The notes: generated by a model from the letters alone, not told the origin. Counted from the stretch's first letter, positions 1 to 14,894 are shown. The stretch: DNA of 64,000 bases from Glandiceps talaboti (GCF_964340395.1 NC_135550.1:13009408-13073407), one strand, 5' to 3'. Translations and numbers: made by a program.

Positions 1-213
1 TGACATTATTTTTTTCTTTGTGTCAAGTAAAACAACTCTTTGTCCCATCCCCGTTTTTTAAACCATGTCTGAGGACACCTTTATTATGAACAGTTTACTG
101 GACTCCAGCGAACAGGATAGTTTTAACACAATCAAAGTGTCTGTACACCTGTTATGATCACGATGAAACTGTAAGTCGCCCAATCATCATTTGAATAATT
201 CACGTTTTGCCAT
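1..213. other. Unassigned flank
   Basis: I see no gene or recognisable repeat here. The repeat family P copies start at about 214. Confidence 0.4.
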
Positions 214-1800
214 GCCTAAACCTTGTTACGGGCCCAAGGCCATATTGGTGTTGTTAGGGTTTTTCTTCTTTCTTCTTCTGCCATTTTTTTGTCGCGCTGG
301 AACTAGAAAACGGTTGCATGTAGACCTTTCAAACTTGGGACCATGAGTACTCGTACACCTCACTGAGGAATTTCCGGCTGGTCACGTGACCTGGCCACCA
401 TATTGGATTTGGTGAAAATCTTAAAAGTTTCTTTTCAAAACGTACAGGTCCAGTTGGCTCGAAATTTGGTACATAGTATGCCTGTCCCCTACCCTTTTAA
501 TTTTGTCAATAAAACTGCGTGTGGTCACGTGACCTTGGCCGCCATATTGGATGTTCGAAAACATTCTTCTTCACCATAACGAGCTGTATACTTTTGTGTA
601 TAGCATAATTTAAGTGATGTCTTTCAAGTTTGTGAAAAGCGTTGCAATCGGTTGACCGCTATGGCGGCCATACTGGATTTTACGAAAATGTAAAAATGAC
701 AACTTCTCCATAAGCACTGCACTAATTGACTTGCATTTTGGCAAATAGAAACAACTACTTGACTACTTCAGTGTTTTAATAAAACTGTGGTCATGTGACC
801 TTGGACGCCATATTGGATTTTTAAAAATCTTCTTCTCCAGAACAAGCAGTCGACTTGGTTTGATCTTTTGTGTTTAGCATAATCTAAATGATGTCTTTCA
901 AGGTTGTGAAAAGTGTCGCAATCAGTTGACCACTATGGTAGCCATATTGGATTTTATGAAAATTTAAAAATGATAACTTCTCCAAAAGTACTTCACTGGT
1001 TGACTTGCATTTAGGCAAATAGAATCAACTACTTGACTACTTTAGAGTTTGTAAACGAGAAAAAAATGCAATGCATAGTTTCACGGCATTCATTGATCTA
1101 CAAACCATTTAACGTTTTCTTCTCTGAAACCAATGTATAGATAACCTTGGGCGCCGCAAATGCTGCTTGCAGCTTTTAATTATTAGGGGCCCAAACCTTT
1201 GGCTGAGGGCCGCTATTGGTATTGTTATGGTTTTGCTTCTTTCTTCTGCCGTTTTTTGTTTTGTCAGACTAGAACTAGAAAGTGTTGCCCATAAACTTTT
1301 CAAGCTTGGTAGGCTTATCGGAAAGTGTTCTCGTACACCTGGCCACTATATTGGATTTCGTGAAAAACTTAAAACGATTTCTTCTCAAGACCTAGGGATC
1401 CAGTTCACTCGAAATTTGGTACGTAGTATTCATGTGTTCTGCCCTTTTCATTTTGCCAATATGGCGACCAAGGGCCGCACGTGTCCTTGGTCGCCATATT
1501 GAATTTTCGAAGAAATTACATATTTCCTTTAAAAATCTTCTTCTCCAGAACAAACAGTCGACTTGGTTTGATCTTGTATAGCATCATCTAAGTGATGTCT
1601 TTCAAGTTTGTGGGAAGAGTTGCAATCTGTTGACCACTATTGTGGCCATATTGGATTTTACGAAAATTTAAAAATAACAACTTCTGCAAAAGCACTGCTG
1701 TGATTGAGCTGCATTTTGGGAAATCGAATCCTCTGCTTGACTACTTTAAAATTTGTACATAAGACATTCTAGAAGTATTTCTCCAGACTTTTACACCAAT
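214..1800 (+). repeat. Repeat family P, tandem copies
   Basis: Two long related units lie head to tail. Copy 1 runs from about 214 to 1150 and copy 2 from about 1185 to 1800. Both open with a GGGCCCAA-like stretch, then a TTCTTCTTT-rich tract, CTCGTACACCT, and several CCATATTGGATTT blocks. Perfect GGTCACGTGACC palindromes occur at 380-391 and 523-534, with a one-base variant at 789-800. A third copy lies at 59880-60560 in the same orientation. No coding potential was recognised. This is an undescribed interspersed repeat as far as I can tell. Confidence 0.75.
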
Positions 1801-1848
1801 GTCCTCACCATTTTGTACAACACATAAGGGTCCACTTACTCTCAGCGA

Positions 1849-2541
1849 CATCCAACTTTACACAAGAACGACATTTCACAGTTTGACGAAACCACTGAGA
1901 AAACGTCTGCAACGAGCCGTGGACTGCCTTAACTCCCATCAATTGTAGAAAAGCCGACGTGGCACTGTATTCTTCCCTATTTAAAGACTATGTTAAATAA
2001 CAGTTAGTGAATACACCTGGCCATTAAAGTAATGCATAATAAATAAAATAGGTGGTTTAAACACCAACCAATAAATACTCTTTATCGTCACACCTAGAGT
2101 TTCCAATTCCAACCACTAAGCTAAGAATAACTTAAACATGTATTGTATTTATTGTACACATCTTTACACTTAACCCTAGGTGGAATGTATGATTTCACAA
2201 AGACCCCTTGTTATTTGTAGTTTGTGTAAAAAGAAAACTTTACTTCTAGTAAAACTTTCTTTCTAGGGGTGGAGGTGTGACGATAAAGAGTATTTATTGG
2301 TTGGTTTTTTAAACCACCTGTCTTATTTATTATGCATTATTTTAATGGCCAGGTGTATTCACTAACTGTTAATTAGCATAGTCTTAAGAATACAGTGCCA
2401 CTTCGGCCGGCTGTTCTATAATTGGTGGGAGTTGAGGCAGTTCACGCACGACTCGTTCCAGAAGTTTTCTCAGTTGTTTTCTCAAAGGAGGCCTTCACTG
2501 TAGCTGTCCGGAGAAATGTCGTTCTCGTGTAAAGTTGAGGA
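1849..2541. repeat. Foldback element with ~245-270 bp inverted arms
   Basis: The left arm (1849-2094) and right arm (2274-2541) are imperfect reverse complements around a ~180 bp spacer. The innermost paired sequence is CGTCACACC / GGTGTGACG. The right arm reads on the minus strand as a short peptide ending E-L-P-Q-L-P-P-I-I-E-Q-P at a stop near 2383; the left arm holds a degenerate version with stops. The homology therefore looks like a duplicated and inverted coding remnant. I do not recognise the protein. Confidence 0.7.
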
Positions 2542-2660
2542 TAGTTCGGTACAACGGAGGAACCGTGAAGAGATGTTTGTCCCAGGGCCCAGGTAGCCAC
2601 CTTCAACACTCGACGAACTCGCCGTAAGTCATGATATTCGACAGTCGAGTCGCAAGTCAA

Positions 2661-3339
2661 GTCTAAGAACTGAACATTTTGTTATTTAGAACATTTGGTG
2701 AACTACTTTCGTTTATAAGTTTGTAAATCCTGTAATACACTTTCAAAACTTATTACTATAGTATATTTTGTTTCATTACATCTGAATTAAATACGATAAT
2801 TGTTACGTGTAATGCTGTGTAGTATCCTTTGTTGACCGTTTGTTGTTTCGACTGGAAGTTGTGGGTAAAGTATTTAATTGTGCGCTATTTGGCTTCTCTA
2901 AATTTTCGGTTCGTAACACTAGGCAAAATATTAGTAACCTCAACAGGTACATAAAACTTTAGTAACTTGTTTTTTTAAATATTCATATTGTTAGGAAATA
3001 CGATGATGCACAAGTATACGGAATATTTTAATGCGTTAATGTGCTGTTAGGCAATTGCGATGTACTGGAGAAAACCTACAAAACAAAAATTGGAGTGTAA
3101 ATTCGTTCTAGTGTACATCTCGTTGCGAATTTATGGAATTTAGCGGGACATTTTGGGCGCAAAAAACAGTTGTCATATCGCCGTTAATCCTTTGAAATTA
3201 CGAGTGTCCGGCATGGAGTGTTACTAAATGTTATACCCATAAGTTAAGACATTTGTAATTTTCCCCATATTACGTAGTTTAAAGTTTCACTATTCGCTCT
3301 GGAGTTACAATGCATGTAATTGTTGTGGTCGAGCCAAGA
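2661..3339. other. Unassigned AT-rich stretch
   Basis: No gene, RNA or repeat structure recognised between the foldback and the recombinase relic. Confidence 0.4.
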
Positions 3340-4510
3340 TTTATGAACACTTTGTAAGACTAATTACCTTGTATGATCTGACCGCTTCACGTCGGTGACC
3401 ACTTTTCTCAGCAATAAGGTGTTCCATCAACATTCTCTGCATAAAGACGTGTTGCAGCTGACGCATGTAAACTATGCTATGGTTTGTGTAGTGGCCTGGA
3501 ATATTGGACTTTGTACATAGTCTTCCAAATGTCTTAGCCAAGGTGTTCGTGTCGATAGGCGTGGTAGATCTAGATTACTAACTCATGAACGATAGTTTTC
3601 TACTTGGTTGGAGATAGTAGTTATAGGCATCCCCAGGGCGATCTTTAGGGCTAAACATGGAGAAAAATCATGAAAATTACTACCACCCATTACTAGACTT
3701 CATACATGTTGTATGGCAAATCGCCGATATGAGTAATATTACATTATAAAACCAGTCAGATATGATTATTATATTCAGTGACTGTCTTGCTTTCTTAACA
3801 TTTTCTTTTCTAAGTATTTAACATTGTATGCCAGGAGTTCACCGAACATTCTTTTGTTTTATAGTGGATTACATGTACATCAGCAAGTTACTATTACAAA
3901 ATGTTACTATTTTACACTCACCACATTTGGTTGTAAAGTTCATACAAACGTACGACACATAGGTCTGGATTGTCAGTATATGCAAATGCCGTGGTTACCT
4001 TTCGTTTCACCTCCATTGTTTGCTTTAGACACGTCCTCCGTATATTCCAGGTAGTGTTTATACATATACTTTCACTGTATTTTTTCACAATTTGGCCAGG
4101 ATTAAGAGATCTCTTTTCTTGGTCCCTTAGGAGAGCACAATTTATTCCAAATAAGACTAACTGTGCATCTACAAGGGACTGTGTGGTCAACCATCTCCAC
4201 AGCTTTTCTTCATCTTCCAAACTCAACACCTTTCCTTTGGGCAATTCTACATTTTATCTCATAATCTAGACTATCCCTTATTTGTTTAAACGAATCATCA
4301 TTTAGAAAAAGGTAAACGTGATAAACAAAAATTAATTTCGTCTTTTGTCATTTCTCCTTGGTTTCTATCTATAGGTCTTTATATTACACTTTGGGCAAGT
4401 CGTTGCTATCTAATTTCTTTACTTCTGCCACATATTAAATGTGTTCACAGCCCACTTGTTTTTCTTTTGTGTATTTTTGGGAACCCGTTCAATAGCCATT
4501 TTTTTCAATC
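3340..4510 (-). pseudogene. Decayed Crypton-type tyrosine recombinase (DUF3504-like)
   Basis: Minus-strand fragments appear in family order but in several frames with stops. At 4501-4400 is an N-terminal block containing M-A-I-E-R-V-P-K-N-T and K-W-A-V-N-T, typical of the DUF3504/KIAA1958/ZMYM C-terminal family. Around 4310-4260 is an F-K-Q-I-R-D-S-L-D-Y-E-I-K-like block. At 4244-3918 is an open stretch containing S-L-E-D-E-E-K-L-W and R-D-Q-E-K-R-S-L. At 3541-3341 is the catalytic C-terminus with Y-T-N-H-S, S-G-H-R-R and V-R-S-Y-K. The arginine expected just after the T-N-H-S motif is absent, and frameshifts separate the blocks, so it is inactive. It could be a dead Crypton transposon or a dead copy of a Crypton-derived host gene. 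Confidence 0.75.
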
Positions 4511-4920
4511 TCATACTTTTGACGTGTACACGAGAAACCTTGGGTAGACCACTAGGCTAGATATAGGTAGAAGGAGGAGTGTGTAGCAACAGCTTGTGGG
4601 GCTCTTCAGGATAAGCATAATTTGTAATGGGTTCGGCAGGATTTTCACCAACCAGATTTTCAAATTTTTGAAAATGTAAGTCATCTTCATTCTGTGAGTC
4701 TCCTTTTGCCTCATTATCTGAAGTCGTAAATGTGCTCTTGGTGATGTAGATACCGCCACGGCCTCTTCACTGTCGCCATGTACGCTTCCATAGGGGTAGC
4801 ACACACCCAAATGTGAACTACTCCCGACAGCAGACATATCACGTGGTTGAGAAGTGCCACGTAGTTGTACGTGACTAACCAATCATTACACTTTGAAACA
4901 GATGTTTGAGAACATTTTGC

Positions 4921-5050
4921 TAATTTTCGACATGGCCTAATTTTATTGGTCATGAAGTATTTATAGACATTACTAACCATTCATTAGATCCAACAGGTGC
5001 TTGTCAGCAGTGATTTCTTAATTTTCGACATGGCCTAATTTTATTGGTCA
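4921..5050. repeat. 32-bp exact direct repeats
   Basis: The same 32 bases (starting TAATTTTCGACATGG) occur at 4921-4952 and 5019-5050, 98 bp apart. The surrounding 4511-5367 has no recognisable gene. The minus-strand open frames at 4511-4980 may be the unrecognisable upstream part of the recombinase relic. Confidence 0.8.
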
Positions 5051-5367
5051 AGCAGTATGCATTATTACACAGTTGAGCTGACGTGTTGTGTAAGCTGCTT
5101 AACTCGAGTTGTGCTATAGTTTAGATATTGCAACAACCTGGTGCGTACGTACGTAGCGCAGCGGAGCAGTCGGTTTGTGCTATGTCTAAACTAAAGCATG
5201 ACTCGACATTATTAACCATTACATATCCCCCAGCCAAGGTCAGTTTCCGCTCTGAATAAATAAGACATCATGTGCAAGGGGACACATGAACTGTTTAGCA
5301 ATTCCGTCAGTAAAAATATGAATTTTCTTTCTCAAACCTCAAAAGTTTCATGATCAATAACCATATT

Positions 5368-6392
<1,025 letters not shown>

Positions 6393-6739
6393 AAATTAAC
6401 ATTAGCTATCAATCAACAGAAAAAAAATAAAATCGGAAAATCTGTCTAAAAACTCTAATTTGTTGTTCATAACCCATGGAAACCAAATTGTAGAAACAAA
6501 ACATGGACAATGAACAGAAGATATTGCGTAAAACTCATGGTTGTCTCTTTTACACCCTCGCTTAGTTTTAGATAGGAACGGGCTGACGTCAAGCAAAATT
6601 GTTAGTGTTTATGGCCTAATTGGGCATACGGCAATGTACTCAAATAGTCATTAGTCATACTTTGGTTGAAATAGTGGTGGTAAAAAGCTGTAAATGCAGA
6701 AACAGTTGTTAACAACATGATGATCACCAGACCCTATAA
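6393..6739. other. Unassigned stretch
   Basis: No gene or repeat recognised between the family A copy and the first LINE fragment. Confidence 0.35.
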
Positions 6740-7300
6740 TATTGGACCACTTAACAGTGTCTTTCAATATTCAACTCACCAAACCCAAACCTGTTATCTT
6801 TTGCAGGAAAATCAAGTTTTCCAGCGACTTGAAAGACTGTTTTAGTGACCAAACCCTCGTCATCTCTGCCTTTGCTGATAAATCAATATGACAATACCTC
6901 GAGAGAACTGTTAGACCATCATGCACCTGAACGATGCAAGAAAGTCACCATATAAGACGCAACACAAAGTGCACACCGATGAAATCATACTAGAGAAACA
7001 GAAGAGACGACAATCTGAACGACGATGGAGATCATCTAAACTGGTGATACACAAACAAATATATAAAAGTCAATGCAACGTAGATAACCGGATTGATAGA
7101 ACAACGACAGTCTTCTGGTCTGATACCGTCAAGGTCAAAAAGCACAGTGCAAACCAAAAACAGCTTTTCAACATCGTTAACAACCTGCTACATAAAAGGA
7201 ATCACCACTGTTATCACATATTTCAAATGGTAGTCTTGTCAACAGCTTTTCAGAATTCATTGCTGATGAAAAGATACAGATAGAAGATTTGAACTGAACG
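6740..7300 (+). pseudogene. Non-LTR retrotransposon fragment (endonuclease end and linker)
   Basis: Near 6745 a D-H-L-T-V-S-F-N block matches the conserved D-H end of a LINE AP-endonuclease. Downstream, 6921-7283 encodes the basic linker between endonuclease and reverse transcriptase, with K-R-R-Q-S-E-R-R-W-R-S-S-K-L and K-Q-L-F-N-I-V-N-N-L-L. Frames shift between the two blocks and no reverse transcriptase follows. It is a separate element from the LINE at 7617, because the same linker region recurs there with different residues. CR1/L2/Jockey-group affinity is inferred from linker style. Confidence 0.65.
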
Positions 7301-7616
7301 GCAGACTACACGTGTGAATAAGGACACGCACGGTGTACTGGTTCACAACTTTCAATATTTGAAACCAGCTACATCTTAAAACAATATATTGCTGTCCTGC
7401 TACCAACATTGACAACAAACCTCAATCTGTCTATATCCACGGGTAATGCACCAAATAAACTCAAGAAGGCTATAGTCAAACCATTTTGACACAACTTATT
7501 TTGGGTTTTACAAAATGACATTTTGGTCAAATTTACGAAATATTTCATTGATTTTTTACAAGTATCCATGTTTGTTACAGTTATGATACAATAAGCAATA
7601 AATATCTACCAAAATC

Positions 7617-9530
7617 GTGAATATATCAATATTGTTGAGGGTTGCGAAGCAAGTACAGAGACGATATGAAAAGTTGTGGAGAGATTCTGGTCTTACGATA
7701 CACCGTCAGATGTTTGTGAATGAGCGAGACAAGGCGAACTCTCTGATTGATGATGCGAAAATGGAATTCTACACGGGCATGATTGATGACATTGCATCTG
7801 ATTCGAGACGTCTGTTTCGCGCCGTATCGAATTTATTGGGTTCGGACACTCGTGCTGATCCCTTATCGGATATAACCCTGTCTGAGAAGGTTGGGGCCTT
7901 TGCTAAATTCTTTTCGGATAAAATTGTGAAAATTCAGCTTGAATTCCCAGCATTCGACACTAACGTTATCACTGCCCCGAGAGTTGTGGCGCTCATTTGG
8001 ACACTACATGGGGCGAATTTGAGCCGGCTACGGCTGATGAGGTGCGTCGCATTGTGATTAACTGCCCAAACAAGTCGAGTGTTATGGATCCACTGCCTAC
8101 AAAATTGGTCAAAGCCTGCATTTCTTCACTGCTCCCTGTTTTTCTCAACATTATTAATCTTTCATTGGCAATGGGGAAATTTCCCGATCGACTGAAACTG
8201 GCAATGGTAACCCCAATTCTGAAGAAAACATCATTGGATCACGATGTTTTGAACAATTATCGAGCAGTGTCAAATTTAGCATTTATATCTAAGATTATAG
8301 AGAAAGTCGTCTCGGCCCAATTACAGAGCCATCTGAATATCAATAATTTACATGTACCTCATCAATCTGCGTATACGAAATATCATACTACTGAGACAGC
8401 TCTACAAAATGATATCGCTTGTGCCATTGGTCAACAGATAGTTGTTTGGCTTGTGGCATGCTTGATTTGTCAGCAGCCTTTGATACTGTTAGTCATGATC
8501 TTTTGTTACACAAACTTCGTTCAATTGGCATTACTGGAAAGGTGTTATTATGGTTTTCTTCCTATCTCTCAAACCGTGATCAATGTGTAATTCTCAATGG
8601 TACTGTGTCAGCAACCAAAAAATTGGAATGTGGGGTTCCCCAGGGGAGTATACTCAGTCCCATTTTATTTAATTTATACACATCATCATTGGCTGAGCTG
8701 CTCACTGATCGCGGTGTTTCGTATCAATTGTATGCGGATGACACGGGGATTTGCATCTCGCGATTGTTCAAGGTTGATGACTGAATTCGGCGCCGGTAGT
8801 TAAAAATCTTTGTGTTCTTCTTGATAGCCAATTGACGATGAAGCGGTATGTGACATCCACATGCAAGAGTGCATACTTTCATTTACGAAATATAGCTCGC
8901 ATTTGTAAATTTCTTCCATGTTTGTCACTTGAAAGGCTCATTTATGCTTTCATTTTTTTCTAAGTTAGGCTACTGTAATGTACTGTTTCTTGGGCTTCCT
9001 TTGTGTTTACTACGGAAACTACAGCTAGTTCAAAATAGCGCGGCTCGATCGCCTATTGTCTGGCTGCCGCAAGTATGATCATATATCTCCTGTTTTAAGA
9101 TCACTTCATTGGCTTCCAATCGAGTGTAGAATTGAATTCAAAGTTTTACTACTGGTTTTTAAGGCACTTCATGGTCTTGCGCCTATGTACATTGTTGATC
9201 TTTTAACACCCAAAAATACTACGCGTCGTCTGCGTTCTTCAGTTTCGGGCTTGCTTGACTGAGGTTCCGTTTACGAGGTCATCTTTCGTCTACAAACGGG
9301 CCTTCAGCCATGTTGCTCCGCGGTTATGGAACGAGTTACCGGCTGGATTAGAATATGTAATACCGTTGATTGTTTTAAGAAAAGTTTAAAAACGCATCTT
9401 TTCCGCAAAGCTTTTAATTAAATGTCTTTTAAGATGTATCAAGTGTTGTTTTAGTATCAAGTGCTTTTTCTTTTTTTTAGATTTGTGAACCGTTTAGAGC
9501 ATTCTATGGATTTACGGTATAGAAAAATTA
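7617..9530 (+). pseudogene. CR1/L2-like non-LTR retrotransposon, RT to 3' end, decayed
   Basis: Linker and reverse transcriptase read through three frames. 7617-8057 gives the linker (R-R-Y-E-K-L-W-R-D-S-G-L). 7997-8470 gives the RT fingers. 8419-8784 gives the palm with L-D-L-S-A-A-F-D, G-V-P-Q-G-S and the intact catalytic Y-A-D-D near 8730. The thumb and C-terminus continue to 9421, ending F-K-K-S-L-K-T-H-L-F-R-K-A-F-N then a stop, followed by a short 3' untranslated end near 9530. At least two frameshifts and several stops make it non-functional. The endonuclease is missing, as in 5'-truncated LINE insertions. Confidence 0.85.
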
Positions 9531-10639
9531 ATATTATCATTATATTCTTGTCGAAAATGTCAATTTTGGGTGAAAAAGTCAAAACATGGCATCTTTGGTC
9601 AAATATGTAATTATTTTCGGTATTTGATTGCTGTAAGTAATAAATATCAACAAAGAGATCCTGTAGACTGGCCACCTTTTCGCAAAACCCCTTTGGTGTC
9701 TACTTACGAATATTCAGACAGATTCGTGCGCATTTGAAAACGTTGAACGTGAGCAAAGTTCAGTTGTCCTAAAAGAACATGGGCATTGTTTTTCTGTGGG
9801 AGTCTGACATAGTATTCCGAATTAGATATCAAATTTGCACTCCTACAGTCGCTTGATTTAAAAAAAAATATCTTTGCATTACTTGCGATAAAATTTTGAA
9901 ATTTTAAGTCATTTGAATCTCTTCTACAATTGTATGGTTTTGATTTGATTTGATCTCTATCAAGAAACTGCGATGTTATTGTGCCGGCATGCTGACCTGT
10001 GTCATAACTTCTGCTACCGTAAAATGCTGTACGAATATTATTTTATTTATTATCAATTGTACTTCAGTTATGAAAGTTTATGTACTACGTGTGCATACAT
10101 GTATATGATTTACACTGCCAAGAAAAGGAAAGTTGAACTTTGTTCAAATAGCAAAAGGTATGTAGATCTGACGACTCTTAGTTAGCATACATGCCCGGGC
10201 ATACATGTTTGTAAATGTCAGTGCAACTCAAAAGGACAAGATTGGGTTGTATTTTCAAGCTGATTGTAATTTCACACAGTATATCCTTATTTCCGTGTTA
10301 TGCTGTCATTATTGCTAACGGTTGCCAGCTTTTACATGGAAACTGAGCAAAGGCCTATAATTTCCTTCACATTCAAGCACATCAGTTTGTTTATGTACAT
10401 GTATGTACATGTGGTACCTCCTTGCGCGCGACTTGTTGTAATGTAGTCGGGCCCGGCCCTTCAATACTTGGGATCGTAATTAGACCTTGTAATCGGCACA
10501 TATCTTCTGACATACACGAGCTTAACCCCTCATTTTGTCACTAGTTGCATATTTTATGTGGACTTAGAGTAACAAAATATGTGGTATTTTAATAACAAAC
10601 TCATTCATTTGTAGGTGTATGTCAGGGGTATTTTTTACT
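9531..10639. other. Unassigned stretch
   Basis: No coding region or repeat recognised. Short open frames here lack family resemblance. Confidence 0.35.
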
Positions 10640-11600
10640 AAACCATGGCTTTTGTAAGACAGATTATCTAAAATCGGATAGTGGCTTCCATGGAAACATA
10701 AGATACGTTTACAATAGATAGCACTAGTGCATATATGCCAAAAGTAAGGAATTTTTTTGTAAAGTTTTTCACTTCAAATTTACATAAATTTTGCAAAATA
10801 TTTGTATATGGTGATGTATGTTACCATGGCAACAGATGTTCCTAAAACAGTGTTGCAGCCAGAGGGTTTTTTGGGTCATTTGACACACATTTTTTGGACC
10901 TGACCCACAATTTTGAAAGTGATTGGTGACCCACACTAACATTGTATGCAAATATGTTTAGCAACATGACCACGTTTATAGCAACAGCTAAATGATCGCG
11001 TATATTGCATAGATAACAACAGGGTTAGATAGGCAACTGGATAACCGTTAGCAAATATCTAGCATGGATCAGCATCTGGGTAAATATTTTTAAAAACTGT
11101 ACAGTTATGCTACAACACCATTGGCACTTTTCTTATAATGTCACCAAAAATATATGATGACCCAGAAAAATTAGTCTCTGGACACTATGTCCCACTCTTT
11201 CAAAAGGCTGGCTGCAACACTGCTAAAATGATGGCTATTTTTGAACTCAACATAACAAACTACCCAATATGGGGGGGGGGTCAATATGCAAATAATCTGT
11301 TATAATTGTGTGTAGGTATTTAAACAAAACGACATTTTAGTCTACTCTGTTTCCATGGAAACAGCTATCCTATTTTTGGCAATTTGTCTTACAACAGATA
11401 GTCCCATCTCATACATGTCAAAAACAAGGAAATATTTAAGTTATTTTTTTCCATGTTTATATCAAATTTTGGAAAAATGATCCACATATTATGGTGATTT
11501 TTGTTACCATGGCAATGGATGTTAGTAAAATGACCCCCTTTTCAGAACTCAGACATTTTTCAGGGTCTCAAAAACGAGAAGTAATTATGACAGCAATATA
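10640..11600 (+). repeat. Repeat family B, two copies
   Basis: Two related blocks (about 10640-10847 resuming at 11223, and 11330-11580) share a CCATGGAAAC start, an AAGGAA(A)T tract and GTTACCATGGCAA followed by ATGTT..TAAAATG. The first copy is split by the MITE at 10848-11222. Related sequence lies at 20600-20760, 21290-21600 and 45090-45370. Confidence 0.7.
10848..11222. mobile_element. hAT-like MITE, 375 bp, with target duplication
   Basis: Perfect 15-bp terminal inverted repeats (CAGTGTTGCAGCCAG at 10848-10862; reverse complement at 11208-11222) are flanked on both sides by CTAAAA (10842-10847 and 11223-11228). Removing the element and one CTAAAA gives a sequence that aligns with the uninterrupted family B copy around 11503-11545, which serves as the empty site. 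No coding sequence inside. The CAGTG end resembles hAT elements, but those normally make 8-bp duplications and only 6 bp are seen. Confidence 0.85.
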
Positions 11601-12480
11601 CCGACCCTGTCACCGCACCGACTGCAGGCGAACTGATGAAAGACGAATACCGCAAAACGCATACGGTTACCATACCGTGTATTGCCATCGAAATGTAAAA
11701 AAAAAAACAATTTCTTATGAACTTGTCGAAGGTTTCCAACGATCAGTGAATGGTCGTGGTCGTAATTGCAGACAGTGTACATGTGGAAATGTCGACATCT
11801 TCGAGTAAGGGCCGTCCAATATATAGAGCTTAATCCAGAGGTTTTGGTGCGGTGCTAATAAACTAGTGTTAACTCTGCAAAGCGACGTTGACCGAGTCTA
11901 CCACGATCGCCTGGACATACAAATGTACCAGTACTTGTTCTGATTTAATGACAAGACACGGAATGTTCACAGATGGAAACCAAAAGACGTAAATGCATGA
12001 AGACTGTTATTAGAAGACTGTTTTAACTACGTTTCACTCAGCTCTACTTTTATTACATTCAATATGACCGCCGATACTAGCTCACCAATCAAATTGCCCA
12101 TAACAAACTTCAAGAAACTATATACGGTTCCGTACAGGCAGACAGACACACAGTCACTTCTTCATACCTATAGTTTTATTACACCTCCATTCACTTGTGT
12201 TAAAACGACAGAATAAAGAACATTTGAACTAAACCAATGGCTTAGACCCTGTCGAGAATACATGCCCATTCATGTCTGATGACTTGCAATTTTGTCGTTG
12301 GATCTTGTGAGCCAAGACCAACACTTGTTTAGTTTCTTGCCAAGTTGGCATATTCATTTCTCAGATTTAAAACAAAACAAAACAATGCCTTGAAAGATCG
12401 TATTTGTATACACTTTATTTGGCAGGAATAGGAATTTTATCCATCACAATTGAAAGACAATGAACAATACATTGCTGAGT
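11601..12480. other. Unassigned stretch
   Basis: The open frame at 11491-11808 overlaps family B and shows no family resemblance. Nothing else recognised. Confidence 0.35.
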
Positions 12481-12516
12481 GAATTCAATTCAATTCAATT
12501 CAATTCAATTCAATTC
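12481..12516. repeat. (AATTC)n microsatellite
   Basis: About seven tandem copies of AATTC. Confidence 0.97.
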
Positions 12517-13277
12517 TAACACGAAGGCGTTCCCTATTGTGACAATAAATGTTGCTTTTTAAGGCCTACAGCCCTAATGCAACGTGAAAATGTACATATC
12601 TTAGTTCAAATGAATACTACTACTACGCCATTACCCTTGTATGCGTCTCTCTTTGTTAAAATGCATTATATACAAATTTACATAATGTTTCTCAAATATT
12701 TATGTATGATAGCGTGTATTTACGAAAATGTTGTCAACTTTGCTATGTCATTTTATGAAACATCCGTAGACTCGAACCATTTGGTTAGCCTGTTATTTAC
12801 AGTGTCCCTATACATGACGAAAATATAATTCGAGCTGAACAAAAGACATACAAGTTTTTATTGACGGATTTCCCGTAAAGGGGAATATTTACTTTATCAA
12901 TCGTTTTAAAAAGATAATATTGACTAATGGGTACATATAATAACGCTGATTCCCCGGGGTTACCTTTAGCTTAAAATTGTAAAAAGCCATTTGTGCAAGA
13001 CTAGAGACACTAATTATAAATTACATGTACTTTTGTCACTTTACGAAAAACTATATTTCACCAAAATGTATCAATACGTGATGCAGTAATAGGATTGTAT
13101 ATTCACATAATACGAATATCGCTGTCCTGGCTACCTATGTCCTAACACTACCCTTGATCAGGTAACATGCAAGAATTCAAAACGCATCAAAGAGTAAAAG
13201 ACACATGTGAAGTGCATATACATCCATACATACACATACACATATCTACATATATATCTACACACATTCGCACACAA
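12517..13277. other. Unassigned stretch
   Basis: No gene or repeat recognised between the microsatellites. Confidence 0.35.
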
Positions 13278-13301
13278 ATATATATATATATATATATATA
13301 A
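13278..13301. repeat. (TA)n microsatellite
   Basis: Short TA tract in an ATAC-rich stretch. Confidence 0.95.
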
Positions 13302-13401
13302 CTCCGAGTTACACCCAAGAAAGAGTTCCAGTACTACCAAAACTATTACGCTCTGCCACTGCGGTATAGAGCACTATCTTAGCAGATTGATACTCACCGA
13401 G

Positions 13402-14894
<1,493 letters not shown>

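Noticed and set aside
380-1500. CCATATTGG as serum response (CArG) boxes
   Set aside because: A CArG box needs CC, six A/T, then GG. Here only five A/T separate CC and GG.
11491-11808. 105-codon open frame
   Set aside because: Starts within family B repeat sequence and shows no protein family features.
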